Shown piece by piece: positions 35,690 to 46,932 of a DNA stretch of 60,000 bases. The stretch comes from Polytrichum commune (lineage: Eukaryota; Streptophyta; Polytrichopsida; Polytrichales; Polytrichaceae): NCBI GenBank assembly GCA_950295325.1, contig OX485806.1, forward strand, positions 31,808,001-31,868,000. The letters run 5' to 3'. The position numbers were made by a program, and so were the translations under genes. The notes beneath the pieces were generated by a model. That model saw only the letters and a list, made by a program, of their open reading frames with translations. It did not search any database and was not told the origin of the DNA. The first letter of the stretch is position 1. Each line of letters opens with the position of its first letter.

Positions 35690-36425
35690 GGACGGCGATC
35701 ACATCTTTCTAAATTCATTCATTGGTTGAAAATTGAGTGGCAATTTGACTTCATTGCACACTAGTTCACCAAAAATAAGATGGGCCATTATCACGTTCCT
35801 CTTTTATACAAAAATGTAATAATGAATGCGCATGAGAGATTTTTCAACTTTGTACACTAGAAAAGCTTCACAACTCAGCAACAATCATGTAAGCTTGAAC
35901 TACCCGACCATTGGGAAACAACAATAGATCCTCTCTCATCCCCCAAGCTTCCTCTAATGCCATGGGTGCTACACTTACAATCTACTTTCAATATAATCAA
36001 ATAACTATAGCTTTAATTTTAGTTTCTATTATGAATCTTCTATCTTTGGTCCTTTTAGAAACATCTTCCATCTTCTAGCTCAAGCACATTCCTCTAGTTG
36101 GAATTGTTGACACCCTAAACTCTGTAATATCAACCTTTGTAATGATACTCAACGTTTAATATCCCAAAATCCTAGGGAACGGATGTTCTCAGTTCAAATC
36201 TCACTCCTTATTGTCACAATTCTCTCCCTTACATCACGGGTTCTGTTGTTAAAGCAAACCACCAAAGACGTCACCCACAACCTCGCATTGCGCCACGTGT
36301 CTTCATTTCTTGAGCAAGATCAATATTTTGATGGGTTTGGTGATCATTGTTGTGTTGGGGTTGTGGTGACGCAAAGGAGGGTTTCAAGTTTTGTAGTTTG
36401 GAGGTAGTTGGTGAGGAAGCTTGGA
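35690..36425. other. Gene-free stretch left of the copia element
   Basis: No recognised feature. A 74-residue frame at 36183-36407 has no family resemblance. Confidence 0.4.
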
Positions 36426-36428
36426 TTG

Positions 36429-36688
36429 TGTTAAAGTAAAAGCTAACTATATAGAAGTAAAAACTAATTAGTAGTTAGCTTTAGTGTTATATAGAACTAC
36501 CAGTTTACTTAAGTACGATCTAAAAGTCACCTAGCATTGTAACCCCCGCCTAGCCTATAAAAGGTGGCTCTCTTACACAAAGTGGACACACAGAGAAATA
36601 CACATAGATAGTTTGTGTCTGCATTAGTTATGTACCGTCTGTTATGTGCAAGAATATGTTTAATGTAAGAGTTTGCAGTATTGTCGCA
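36429..36688 (+). repeat. Ty1-copia left LTR
   Basis: 260 bp, begins TGTTAAAGTAAAA and ends about CGCA. It matches 39505-39764 with only scattered changes. It contains the promoter-like TATAAAAGG at about 36556. A primer-binding-site-like TGTTATCATCACGAG follows at 36692, which resembles the copia initiator-tRNA site only in part. Confidence 0.9.
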
Positions 36689-36710
36689 GCATGTTATCAT
36701 CACGAGTCTC

Positions 36711-37402
36711 TAATCTTATCTAAGCCTCTTGTACTAATCTTCTATAGTGTAGGTTGGAAGGGCCTTGGTTAACATATCAACTATATTGTGAGCTGAGTCA
36801 ACTTTCTTTACCTCAATTTGCCCACTCTATATGAGGTCCTGAGTGAATCCAAATCTCTGAGGGCATATATGTTTGACTCAGTCAATTTTGATGAATCCAA
36901 CTCCTACTTGTACGACGCATGCAACATTGTCTTCAAAGATGATAGATGGTTTGTTATCTTGGGCGAGTTCACACTACTCCATGTTAATCTTCTGCATGTT
37001 GCGTAACCATATTGCCTCCCTAGTTGCTTTGTGAAAAGCAATCAACTCCGAGTGGTTTGCAGAGGTGGTCGTGATGGTTTGCTTCACGGACTTCCATGAG
37101 ATTGGTGCATTGTTTTTGAGAAAGATGTAGCCGGTAGAGAATTTTTCAGAATTCTCATATGACTTGAAGCCGACATTAATGTATCTAGTGATCTCTGGAG
37201 TTCCATCCTTGGTGTAGTGCAGGCCCAAGTCTTCTGTGCCTTTGAGATATCGGAAAAAGTGCTTGACTCCATTCCAGTGACGCGCTCCGGATCTTTGGTT
37301 GTGCATGGTAAACACACTAGTGGTAAAAGAAATATTCGGGCGCGTGTATGTAGACAAGTACCTACGGCTGTGAGGTACATATTTTTATCATAGAACTCCA
37401 CT
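36711..37402 (-). mobile_element. Inverted copy of copia RT end and RNase H region
   Basis: On the minus strand it encodes the same order of motifs as 38671-39390: EEFYDK-like, TRPNISFTTSVF, ARHWNGVKHFFRYLKG, YINVGFKSYENSEK, GYIFLKNNAPISWKSVKQTI, NHSELIAFHKATREAIWL. The minus-strand frame stays open over 128 codons (36974-37357), longer than the sense copy, which has a stop after NSEK. It sits directly after the left LTR, pointing the wrong way for the element. Confidence 0.88.
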
Positions 37403-37644
37403 TTGCTGGCATCGCCCCAGAGTAAGGTTTCTCCAATGACTTCTCTCTTAGTTTTGATGAAGACCGTCGAGGCTGAATCTGCCTTGGATGCTACCTCATC
37501 TTCATGCCTCGTGGTTTTCGTGCCGCCATCTCCACAATGTGTGCTTCCTTCGTGGGTCTGGATTTTGTGTTCTGCAATAGGAGCAGCTGCTGCTTCTCTA
37601 CAAGCGAAAGGTAAGACATTAACTGTGAATGCGTTTTAAAGTTT

Positions 37645-39400
37645 CATTTTTGAATACCAAAAACATGGTCTTCCTAAAGTTGTTAGCTATGTTGCTCAAG
37701 TTCCGAACTCACTATCCGGATTGCCCTGTGAAAATGCTAAGGATGGACAATGCCAAGGAATTCAGATCTCAGTAGTTTGAGGAATATTGTGTAGCATCAT
37801 GTATTAACTTGACTTACTCATTACCTTATGAGCATTCTCAAAACAATCTAGATGAAGCTTTTATCAAAAAGATTCAGCTCATTACATGATCTCTTTTGAT
37901 AGATGCTAAACTCCATTTTAGTTTTTGGAATCATGTTGTCTTTCATGCTACTATTCTCATAGGCATGTTGTTTGGTATAAAGCCCACCTAGTTGCCCAAG
38001 GGTTCACCCAGCGACCTAGAGTAGATTATGACTATACATACTCTCATGTTATGGACTCGACCACTTTTCGTTACCTACTAGGCATGGTTGTGCAGTTTCC
38101 TTAGAAACTTAGTTCTTTGATGTCAATACTGCTAATTTTTATGGTCCCTTAGATGTTATCATACATATCAAGCCTCCACCTGACTTCCTCTCGGAAACTC
38201 CACCAGAGGACACTTAGGGATCTTATTCTGGCCTCAAAATCCAGAATGCTCTCTATGGCATGAAACAAGCTAGTAGAATGTAGTACAAGCACCTACGGAG
38301 TTTCTTGCTTCACCACCAGTTTCAGCATGATCAAACTTTGTCATGTCTCTTCACCCTAAAAGACATAACCGGCTTTGCGATCATTGCAAAATATGTTGAT
38401 GATCTTAACCTTGTAGGCACACCGGGCTCTTACAGTGGTGTTGTGAGCTTGTTCACCACTCAGTTCCAAATGAAGTTGCTAGGCAAGACTACTTTTTGTC
38501 TAGGCCTTCAAGTGACTTACTTACCTGATGGGAGTATTTTTCTCCATCAAACCACTTATACTCAGAACTTTTTGAAGAGGTTTCATATGGACCACGTAAG
38601 TCCACTTTCCGCCCCTATGATGGGACGAAGTAGAATATTTGATGAGCCTTACCGTCCTTGCGAGGAGGAGGGGGAAGAGTTTTATGATAAGATAGGAACA
38701 TGTAAGCTTACCTCGCAGCCGTAGGAGCTTTTCTGTACTTATCTACATACACGCGCCCGAATATTTCTTTTGCCACTAGTGTGTTTGCTAGGCACAACCA
38801 AAGAGCCGGAGCGCGTCACTGGAATGGAGTCAAGCATTTTTTCCGATATCTCAAAGGCACAAAAAACTTGGGCTTGCACTACACCAAGGATGGAACTCCA
38901 GAGATCACTGGATACATTAATGTCGGCTTCAAGTCATATGAGAATTCTGAAAAATCCTAGACCGGCTACATCTTTCTCAAAAACAACGCACCAATCTCAT
39001 GGAAGTCTGTGAAGCAAACCATCACGACCACCTCTGCAAACCACTCGGAGTTGATTGCTTTTCACGAAGCAACCAGGGAGGCAATATGTTTACGCAACAT
39101 GCACAAGATTAACATGGAGTAGTGTGGACTCGCCCAAGATAACAAACCATCTATCATCTTTGAAGACACTGTTGCATGCATCGTACAAGTAGGAGCTCGA
39201 TTCATCAAAATTGACCGAGTCAAACATATATGCCCTCAGATTTTTGGATTCATTCACGACCTCATACAGAGCGGACAAATTGAGGTAAAGAAAGTTGAAT
39301 CAACTCACAATATAGCTGATATGTTAACCAAGGTTCTTCCTGCCTACACCCATAGAAGATTAGTACAAGAGGTTTGGATGAGATTACTTCATCAGATAGT
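37645..39400 (+). pseudogene. Degenerate Ty1-copia pol: integrase, reverse transcriptase, RNase H
   Basis: Ordered remnants on the plus strand. Integrase core at about 37680-37960 (RMDNAKEFRS, NLTYSLPYEHSQNN, EAFIKKIQLI, FSFWNHVVFHA). Reverse transcriptase from about 37975 (VAQGFTQRPRVDYDYTYSHV, MDSTTFRYLLGMV, then NALYGMKQAS, then YVDDLNLVGTPG with the catalytic YVDD box, LGLQVTYL, YTQNFLKRF). RNase H at 38740-39120 and the element's 3' end to about 39390 (VEKVESTHNIADMLTKVLP-like). Many stops and frameshifts. Gag and protease are missing, and sequence is lost between integrase and RT. Confidence 0.88.
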
Positions 39401-39504
39401 CCATCTATGAGTTATACTCTTTTCTAGACCTGTAAATTTTTCCTGACTCAAGTTTCTTTATCACAAAATAGTTTTTAATGAGGTAACTCTAAATCGAGGA
39501 GAAG

Positions 39505-39764
39505 TGTTAAAGTAAAACCTAACTATATAGAAGTAAAACCTAACTAGCAGTTAGCTTTAGTGCTATATAGAACTACCAGTTTACTTAAGTACGATCTAAA
39601 AATCACCTAGCATTGTAACCCCCGCCTACTTTATAAAGGGCGATTCTCTCACACAGAGTAGACATACAGAGAAATACACACAAATAATTTGTGTTTGCAT
39701 TAGTTCTGTACCGTCTGCTATGTGCAAGAGTTTGTCTGATGTAAGAGTTTGTAGTACTATCGCA
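39505..39764 (+). repeat. Ty1-copia right LTR
   Basis: 260 bp, matching 36429-36688. A purine tract (TCGAGGAGAAG) just before it fits the polypurine tract. Target duplication is uncertain: GATTG before the left LTR and AATTG a few bases after the right LTR are one base apart. Confidence 0.9.
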
Positions 39765-39769
39765 ACTAA

Positions 39770-41015
39770 TTGATCAAGGTTAGGAAGAATTTTAAGCTCA
39801 ATACTTGTTCCAAATAACTTGCAAAATTCCAACAAGTGTTAAAATCTTTTTCAACTATAGCGCTTAGGCATGATTTTAAATCTACAAAATAATTGATCAT
39901 GGGGAGTTCGGCAAAGAAAATTTGTGTTCTTTTGTGCAGTTCGTGCACAAAATGCTCAATTGCTAGGGATTCCGTTGTACAAAGTTGGTAGGCTTGGGAA
40001 GAAAAGAGAACCTATTGATCTTGAGCAACCATGTCAACAACCCCAAAATCTGCACTAACTTCACACTGGTGCACTACACCTACATCCCACCAAAAACACA
40101 ATGTTGCTCTCACATGCACACCGATATGACGCCTTTCACATTGCAAAATACCTTATTTTTGACATACACCTACAAACCTCCTCACTCTTGCCTCAAACCT
40201 CTCCCCCTCACCCACAACTATTCAACAACACACTTCTCTTGCCACAAATGCATTGTTGGTGCACATCCTCATATGCGCTTGGAGAGATCTTGCACCCCAT
40301 ATATCTTTGAAGCTATTGTCATTCCACACACTCAACAAGATTTTGATTTTGCCTTTGTTTTGCTCACAACCGATATAAAAATCCCATGCATCCACCCCAA
40401 CCCCTCCCACTTACACACTTAGCTCACTTACCATACGTCTCATCCTCCACATCTTATTCACAAACCCTTTCTTGCCATTCTTGCCATACAAGTTGAAGTA
40501 ATTTGTTGTCCTCGATGTGTATCCATATTCGGACAACACCACCTCTCCTAGCAACCTCACCTTCATTGCATCTCCTTTGGCATGCACTACCCCTCTTGGC
40601 AACCTCCCCTACGTTGCATCTCCTTCGGCCTTTACTACACCTTCTTTAGACGGCCCCACCCCTCTTGGCAACCTCACCCTCGTAGTGGCTCCAACTTCGG
40701 AAGGCACCATCCCTCCTACCAGCCCCACCTTCAAAGCCCAAAACCGATGGCCAACACACAAGGCCACAAGCTCCCCCTCGGCCAACATAAAGAAGGTAGC
40801 TTAGCCTCATCGGGCTATTTCCAACGGCATTTACAACATATTCTGGACCCTAACACTTTGATGGAAATTGGCTCGTGAACTTGGTCCCCTTGTGGTAGAG
40901 GCCCTATATTAAACCCAACCCTATACACCAAGACCAGTGACATGTCCCCCAACATCTCCTCCATTCACACACCCTCAAGAACTTCAAAAAGGTTTGTGAC
41001 AAAGAATGACAAATA
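39770..41015. other. Gene-free stretch with a Pro/Thr-rich repetitive frame
   Basis: C-rich on the plus strand. 40545-40735 holds a degenerate minisatellite of about 55 bp with CCTCTTGGCAACCTCACC-like cores, which makes an open frame rich in Thr, Pro and Ser (40517-40804). I regard it as compositional. Confidence 0.45.
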
Positions 41016-41019
41016 ATGT

Positions 41020-41130
41020 TAGATTTACATTTAGTGTTGGTGACACTACACAGGCGGTTTACAACTAGTATTTGAGAAAGACAAATAGAATTGGTGACAC
41101 TAACTACAATATTTAATGTAGTTGTGTTTA
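41020..41130 (+). repeat. TIR family C fragment
   Basis: Matches 35067-35170 (GGTTTACATTTAGYGTTGGT, then GACACTACA, then AGTTTACAA, then GGTGACACTAA). A third, partial copy of the family. Confidence 0.6.
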
Positions 41131-41549
41131 GTTACTATAAAGTGATGTCTGGTTCAACACTTTTGAGTGCCAAAAGGTAACTTCCACGTGACATTCAACA
41201 AGGTCTTGACCATTGCAAATATGACATGTGGTCAAAATACCAAATACGTTGAACCGGAAAGCACCCTTACAATACTCACAAGATGGAACAAGTGATTGAT
41301 CTTGCAATGAAATGAAATGAAATTCATTTTTAAAGGCCGGGAAGCCAAAAGGTTGGCCTTGCAATAACTTAGAGAAAAAGTCGTAATTTAGGTCATTTCC
41401 CCCTAGTTCGCCTTCATTGGAAGCACTCCATTGACTATGATAACCAATGAGGGTGCAAAATTAGTGTGGGGTGGTAATAATAAGCATTGTGGGGGTTGAC
41501 TTCGTATCAAAGATGTGTCTATTGTGCTAGGATCTAAGACTAGAAAGAA

Positions 41550-41805
41550 ACTTCAAACCCGATCAATCTTATTGGTTGAGAGCAAATGTTGGACTCAAGG
41601 AGTTTACACTGGGTCCGAATGTGATTCATTAGAAAATAAGTGGTGCTAATGTGGCATCACTTTCCCTTGAAATCTTGGCGATACTCCAACCAATTAGTAT
41701 GATCCTTCATTCCCATAGCCACGTGGACATGAGGAGTAGGTTGTGAATGGACTTTGCACGTCAGGGTACGAGAACACTGACGTTCCTTTTATTTATTACG
41801 ATCAT
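41550..41805 (+). repeat. Family H copy 2 followed by family E copy 2
   Basis: 41550-41700 shares blocks with the reverse strand of 19985-20220. 41700-41800 matches 18860-18985, including the hairpin (CGTCAGGGT/ACACTGACG, one mismatch) and the TTCCTTTTATTTATT tail. Confidence 0.5.
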
Positions 41806-42148
41806 TCAAACTTGGGTCCAATCTTGAGTCCAGACATTAAGTCCGTGAAGAGGTGTTTTGGAACCAACCCTTAGATATAACATATGTTTCAATTTAGGAT
41901 TTGGCTTTCTTAAGAGAGTTATGAAATGTAAATCTTAATCTATATCCGTACAATTGGAATAAACAATACCCAAGCAGCAAAAAAACCATCCACCAAATCT
42001 TTGAAACCACTCTAGGGGTTAAACATTTGTTAAGCACTTGTGTGGCATCGAACCTGCTTCCTATTGCAATTTATAATAGCCTACATAAAAATCACATGTT
42101 AATCATTAGAGATTGTGGGATATCTACGAGGGTTGGTGGGCTTAGGAT

Positions 42149-42163
42149 CACCCCCCCCCCCCC
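42149..42163. repeat. Poly-C run
   Basis: More than ten consecutive C. A complementary poly-G run lies at about 42549-42562. Both can be length-variable or misread. Confidence 0.8.
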
Positions 42164-42548
42164 TCTGTCCCACCAATACCCATGATGGAAAGCTACAATG
42201 GTGATCAAATTTAGCTTTATAAACTCATATTTATTTTATATACAATTGATTTGTAAAAAATTGAGCACATCTATATACAATGGATAAACGCAATGGTGGT
42301 GGTGGTCTACTAAAGATGGACACATGCCCAATTGGTTCTCCAAAGAAAAAGGGCCAAATGCCCCAAAAAAATAAAAATTTCCAAAACAAACATGTGACAA
42401 AAGAGAGCGAAAATAAATGAAGAAAGGTGGGGGACTACAATTGCAAAAGGTGAGCATGGTGGGGAACTTAGGGGAAAGTGGCAACATGGGATGGGCAATA
42501 AGACAAAATAAGATAATCTAGTTAAAAAGGATATGTATGTATAAGTGC

Positions 42549-42665
42549 GGGGGGGGGGGGGGCATGGTGGTGGGTCATGGGAGCCTTATGAGTATGGCAT
42601 GAGCATACATGCATATGGTGGGTACACATGAGCATGGGCATGTGGTTGCATGGGTGCATGGGTGC
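42549..42665. repeat. Poly-G run and GCATGGGT minisatellite
   Basis: A G run is followed by many 'gcatg' and GCATGGGTGCATGGGTGCAT units between 42590 and 42665. No coding meaning. Confidence 0.7.
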
Positions 42666-42854
42666 ATGGGGTTGGGTTCATCTGGGACATTAATTGATAT
42701 GCACGGGTGCAATGGGCTGGGATGGTACAAGGCCAATATAGTATTGAGTACATTAGCTAGAGGGATTGATGTGCTCTAGCCAACTTCAAAGGAAATGCTC
42801 TTGATATGCTACACCACCATATTACATGTGGGCCTCATACGGTCACTCTTAATT

Positions 42855-44235
42855 AGACAACTATATTTGAGTAGTATATGGCAAAAAAATGGGCTGAGAG
42901 CAGGCAACAAAAGACAAATGTCATGACGAGATTTGAATATGTGCTCAAAATATAAACATCATTCCAAGCCGAACAATGAACAAATTTGAGAGGGCCTATG
43001 CAATTGCTTAAAGAGAAAGATAATCTTTGGTTTGACCTCTTGAATTTTTTGCATCTCATCTCCAATTTGAAAAGTTGAATCAACAATATGCATGACTCGC
43101 AATTGACACATCGGATGAGAAAATTTCCAATCCAATCCGAATCAACGGGCGCAATCGTCTGCGAGGTCAAAAGTGCCCACAATGGGGCCACAAACACTAG
43201 TACATTGGCCATCTACAACTATCTTTTGGTGGTATATGGCAAGGCTTGCGGTTATGAGTGGGTACCCAAAAGACAAGTGTCACAAGAAGATTGGACTATG
43301 TGCTCAAAATATAAACACCATTCTAAATCCAACATTTTAACACAATTTGGAGGACCCTTGGAGGGACCCGTACAATCACTTAAAGAGAAAGAGAATCCTC
43401 ACTTCAACCTCTTACAATTTTTGCATATGAGCTCCAACTCATTGACTTAAAATTGACAATGTGCATGTCTTGACTAACCATTTCCCATCTAATCCAATGA
43501 TTGAAATTGTCCGTGAAGTTGGAAGTGCCCATAATAGGGCCACATACACACATACCTTCTTAGATACATAAAGCACTTGCTTACATGTGCAGGTAACATT
43601 GTGGCTAAGATCATGTTTGGAGGATTTAACATAATTGGGAGGGTACTTTAAGTTAATATACAATTACTCAAAGAGAAAAATGATCTCCACGTTGACATCT
43701 TAAACTTGAAATGAAAACTATGTCGTAGCATTACTTAACTTGTAAACCTTGCACCCTTTCTAAAAGGAGAGGGGAGGACGAGATGACAAGGAACACATAA
43801 TATCTGGCTAGCAGATGACCATACCATCTAGTAGATGACCCTAGCAACTAAACTTGGTTGTAGATTGCCAACTCAGATAAAGCAACTACGGCCTATAAAT
43901 CATTAACCCATCACGTTTTCCGGATCGCCGGTAAAATCATAGCCTTTGTAGTAGTTGTCGCTTTAGATGTCAAATAATGAACACTACTCAGGTTGTACTC
44001 TATTCATTTTGTATGGAATGCCCAAAATAAAAAGGGCATAATGTCCGACAAATTCTCAGCCCCACGCTGCATCAGCCTATAATTGAGTAATGTTAAGGTG
44101 ACTTGCAATGGACTAACCATATGAGACAATTCCCAATCCAATCCAACGGCCCAAATTATATGTGAAGTTGGAAGTGGCCCCAATAGGGCCACATACAAGT
44201 ACCTTCAAATTACACATGTAAAGCATCTACTTACA
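42855..44235. repeat. Tandem array of about 340-bp units
   Basis: Unit 1 is 42855-43200 and unit 2 is 43200-43550. Each has TATATGGCAA, a TATGTGCTCAAAATATAAAC block, AAAGAGAAAGA, 'tttgcat', CCAATCCAATC and AGTGCCCA-AATRGGGCCACA in that order. A third unit is split: its middle at 43640-43720 and its end at 44095-44230. The family D core motif is part of the unit, which links this array to the dispersed repeats. Confidence 0.75.
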
Positions 44236-44239
44236 TGTG

Positions 44240-45540
44240 TAGTAGATGCTTAACACTTGTGGCTAAGTTGATCCTGTTGGGGAAAAGGATTTTGCTGGGA
44301 AAAGGTGTGAGGCTTGAGCATTGGGGCCTGTGCTCAAGGTCTTTTCATAATGTCGGGGAAGCGTGGGGGTAAGTTAAGTTTGGTGAATTGATGAAATCCT
44401 GTTAGTTCTGTAATCCATTCCTTTGCTAGATTCTCTCTCTTGCACTCATCATCATCACCATCATCACATGATCATCTCTCTTCTCAAGTGTCAACCTTTT
44501 CTTGTTGTCCGATTCTTCAAAGAACCTTTCAATGGGGGTTAAGTCCAGTGGCACCAATTTTTAGGTCTGGTTTGGTGGCTCTGTGGATCTATCTCTCTCT
44601 TGTTCAACAGCTTGAATCCTTGAGATTGTGGATGTTTGAGGATTCTTTTGTAGATTGTTGTGGAGATATTGACCACCTTTCATGTGTGGCCCTAACCCTT
44701 TCCTTGCCGACCTCAGGTGAGTTGCGCTGCAATTGCTCTGAGGATGTGAAATTACATTTTGCCAATGTAATTTCATGTGGTTTCAGCATGTATGGGGTTT
44801 CAGTTTCAGTTTCAGTTTCAGGGTGAAGTGGTAATTTGAAGAAGGGCAAAGAGGCAGCCGGATGGGTGGGAGTGTATTCCGGGCATCTTTCTCGGTGTTG
44901 TTGAGGAAGATGAGGAGTTCTTAGTTGTTTCATTCTGGTTGCCTTTCTTGATGATTATTTGTTGTAGGGTGGATTTGGTTGAGGAGGAACCGAAAGATGC
45001 ATTCGAATGATGGCAATTGGAGTGTGATGTGCGACGTTATGGAGTCTCGAATGTCGTGCTGAATGATTCTATAACCTTCCAACTTCGAAGCAGGTTTAGG
45101 GGTTTCCTGATGATGCAGGGTTTCCAGGATGAAGTAAGGAAAATTGGGTCTCACGAAGCACCCCTCCTCTTGTAGATCGGTGCAGCCAGCCACTCACCTA
45201 ATGAGAATCTGGTGACTGATTTTGGTGTGGACGGAGGCTAATCAAAATCAAAGGCTGTTCACTTTCTTGCTGAGGTGGGAGTTACACCGGAAGCGGCTAT
45301 CTATGTTTGGCGCTTACGTAACGGCAAGAGCTTGGTTGTATGGCTTTCCAAGCTCTGGAAAATCTCACCGTTGAGAGAAAGGGGGGAGGATTGTCTGGGA
45401 AACGAAATTTGAGAAGGTGAGACATTCAATCATCAGAACAGAATTCATGGGGTAACCTACAAGCGATCCGATGGTGGGAAAGTTTGGTGGATTCTGAGCA
45501 AATTAGGGTTTCATGTGGGGTACGATGAGTGCAGCTGACT
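44240..45540. other. Upstream region of MAPK copy 2
   Basis: No gene recognised. It has CT-rich tracts at 44410-44600, which may be leader or promoter elements, and a GTTTCA hexamer repeated four times at 44797-44821. Frames here have no family resemblance. Confidence 0.45.
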
Positions 45541-45555
45541 TATGTATGTCAGGCT

Positions 45556-45687
45556 ATGGTGGACGCAAGCCTGAAGGCATGCAAGGAGAGGGTGTTGTTG
45601 TTAAGGAGAGTATTTGAGGAATTAGGAGGGCTTATAAGACGAGAAATACTTGCTGCTGTGAACTTGGACGATGGCAACAAAGGTTGA
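45556..45687 (+). promoter_or_regulatory. Upstream ORF (43 codons) overlapping the MAPK copy 2 start
   Basis: An ATG at 45556, in the same GGCTATGGTGGA context as the copy 1 upstream ORF, opens a 43-residue frame (begins MVDASLKACKERVLLLRRVF) that ends at 45687, 17 bases past the kinase ATG in another frame. If it is in the mRNA, kinase translation would need leaky scanning (inference). Confidence 0.45.
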
Positions 45688-46932
45688 TGTGCCGGAGGGC
45701 ACCTGTCCACCTGGGAAACACCATTACATGCTGTGGCGGACTGTATTTGAGATCGACACAAAGTACTTGCCTATCAAGCCGATTGGAAAGGGGGCGTACG
45801 GGGTGGTGTGCTCTGCAAAGAACAATGAAACAGGGGACCGAGTTGCCATCAAGAAGATCACAAACGCATTCGAGAACACCACGGATGCGAGGAGGACGTT
45901 ACGCGAAATTCGGTTGCTGCGCCATCTTTTCCATGAAAATATTATTGCTGTGAAGGATATCATGAAGCCCGTCAGCCGGCTCGCGTTCAATGATGTGTAC
46001 ATTGTCTACGAGCTCATGGATACTGACCTTCACCAAATCATCCGCTCATCACAGACTCTCACAGATGACCACTGCCAGTACTTCATTTACCAGGTAATAA
46101 AAAGGACGCAGGCCTCCAGTTTTTGCAGGGAAATTACAAGCGTCTGGCTCGTGTTCTGACATTCTTCAAATTGCACTTCATATGACTGCTCTTTTCAACT
46201 TGCACCCCAAAATTGACATTTCTGTTTTGATGGTATGTGCAGTTACTGCGAGGCCTCAAGTATGTACATTCTGCAAACGTTTTGCATCGGGATCTGAAGC
46301 CCAGTAACCTGCTCCTAAATGCAAGCTGTGACTTGAAGATCTGCGACTTTGGATTGGCACGCACGGGGAGCGATAAAGGGCAGTTCATGACAGAGTATGT
46401 TGTGACACGGTGGTACAGAGCCCCTGAACTTCTCCTGAGTTGTGACGAGTATACGAGCGCCATTGACATGTGGTCGGTGGGTTGCATATTCGCGGAGCTG
46501 TTGGGGAGAAAGCCTCTTTTTCCCGGCAAGGACTACATCCATCAGCTGAAGCTGATCATAAGCATCATCGGATCTCCCGATGAGAACGACTTGCATTTTA
46601 TCCAATCCCAGAAGGCACGAAGCTACATCCGGTCACTCCCGTTCACACCACGCGTTTCACTCGCGCGGCTCTACCCACGTGCGAACCCGCTTGCAATTCA
46701 GCTGATTGACCAGATGCTCGTGTTTGATCCAAGGAAACGAATCACAGTGCATGAGGCTTTGGAGCACCCTTACTTGTCGATGTTACATGACGCGAGCGTG
46801 GAGCCATCAGCTCCGGCCCCTTTTGAGTTTGATTTTGAGGACGAAGACTTGAAGGAGGACGCGTTGCGAGAGAGAGTGTGGAATGAGATGTTGTTTTACC
46901 ACCCCGAGGCCACGAGTGAGGTGTCATCATGA
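45671..46932 (+). CDS. Group C mitogen-activated protein kinase, copy 2 (MPK1/2/7/14-like)
   Basis: Paralogue of the minus-strand gene at 5178-6483. Two exons: 45671-46093 and 46243-46932, with a 149-nt phase 0 intron (GTAATA...GTGCAG) at the same place. 370 residues. All kinase motifs are kept: GKGAYG 39-44, Lys61, HRD 156-158, DFG 176-178, TEY 191-193. Five residues differ from copy 1: Glu53, Gln298, Ala364, Ser366, Val368; none is catalytic. By eye the coding DNA differs at about 50 of 1113 positions, mostly third positions, so both copies are under purifying selection and likely functional. The introns differ by indels. Homology continues through the 3' flank but is weak upstream of the ATG, so the two copies may be expressed differently. 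Confidence 0.95.

Noticed and set aside
40517-40804. A Pro/Thr-rich protein gene
   Set aside because: The frame rests on a degenerate 55-bp minisatellite, with no splice context, signal peptide or family match.
44408-44830. A small gene in the CT-rich region before MAPK copy 2
   Set aside because: Frames follow microsatellite-like sequence and have no domain, conserved start or splice support.
5178-46932. One giant palindrome of the whole 40 kb
   Set aside because: Only the kinase genes and their 3' flanks mirror each other; the DNA between is not symmetric.
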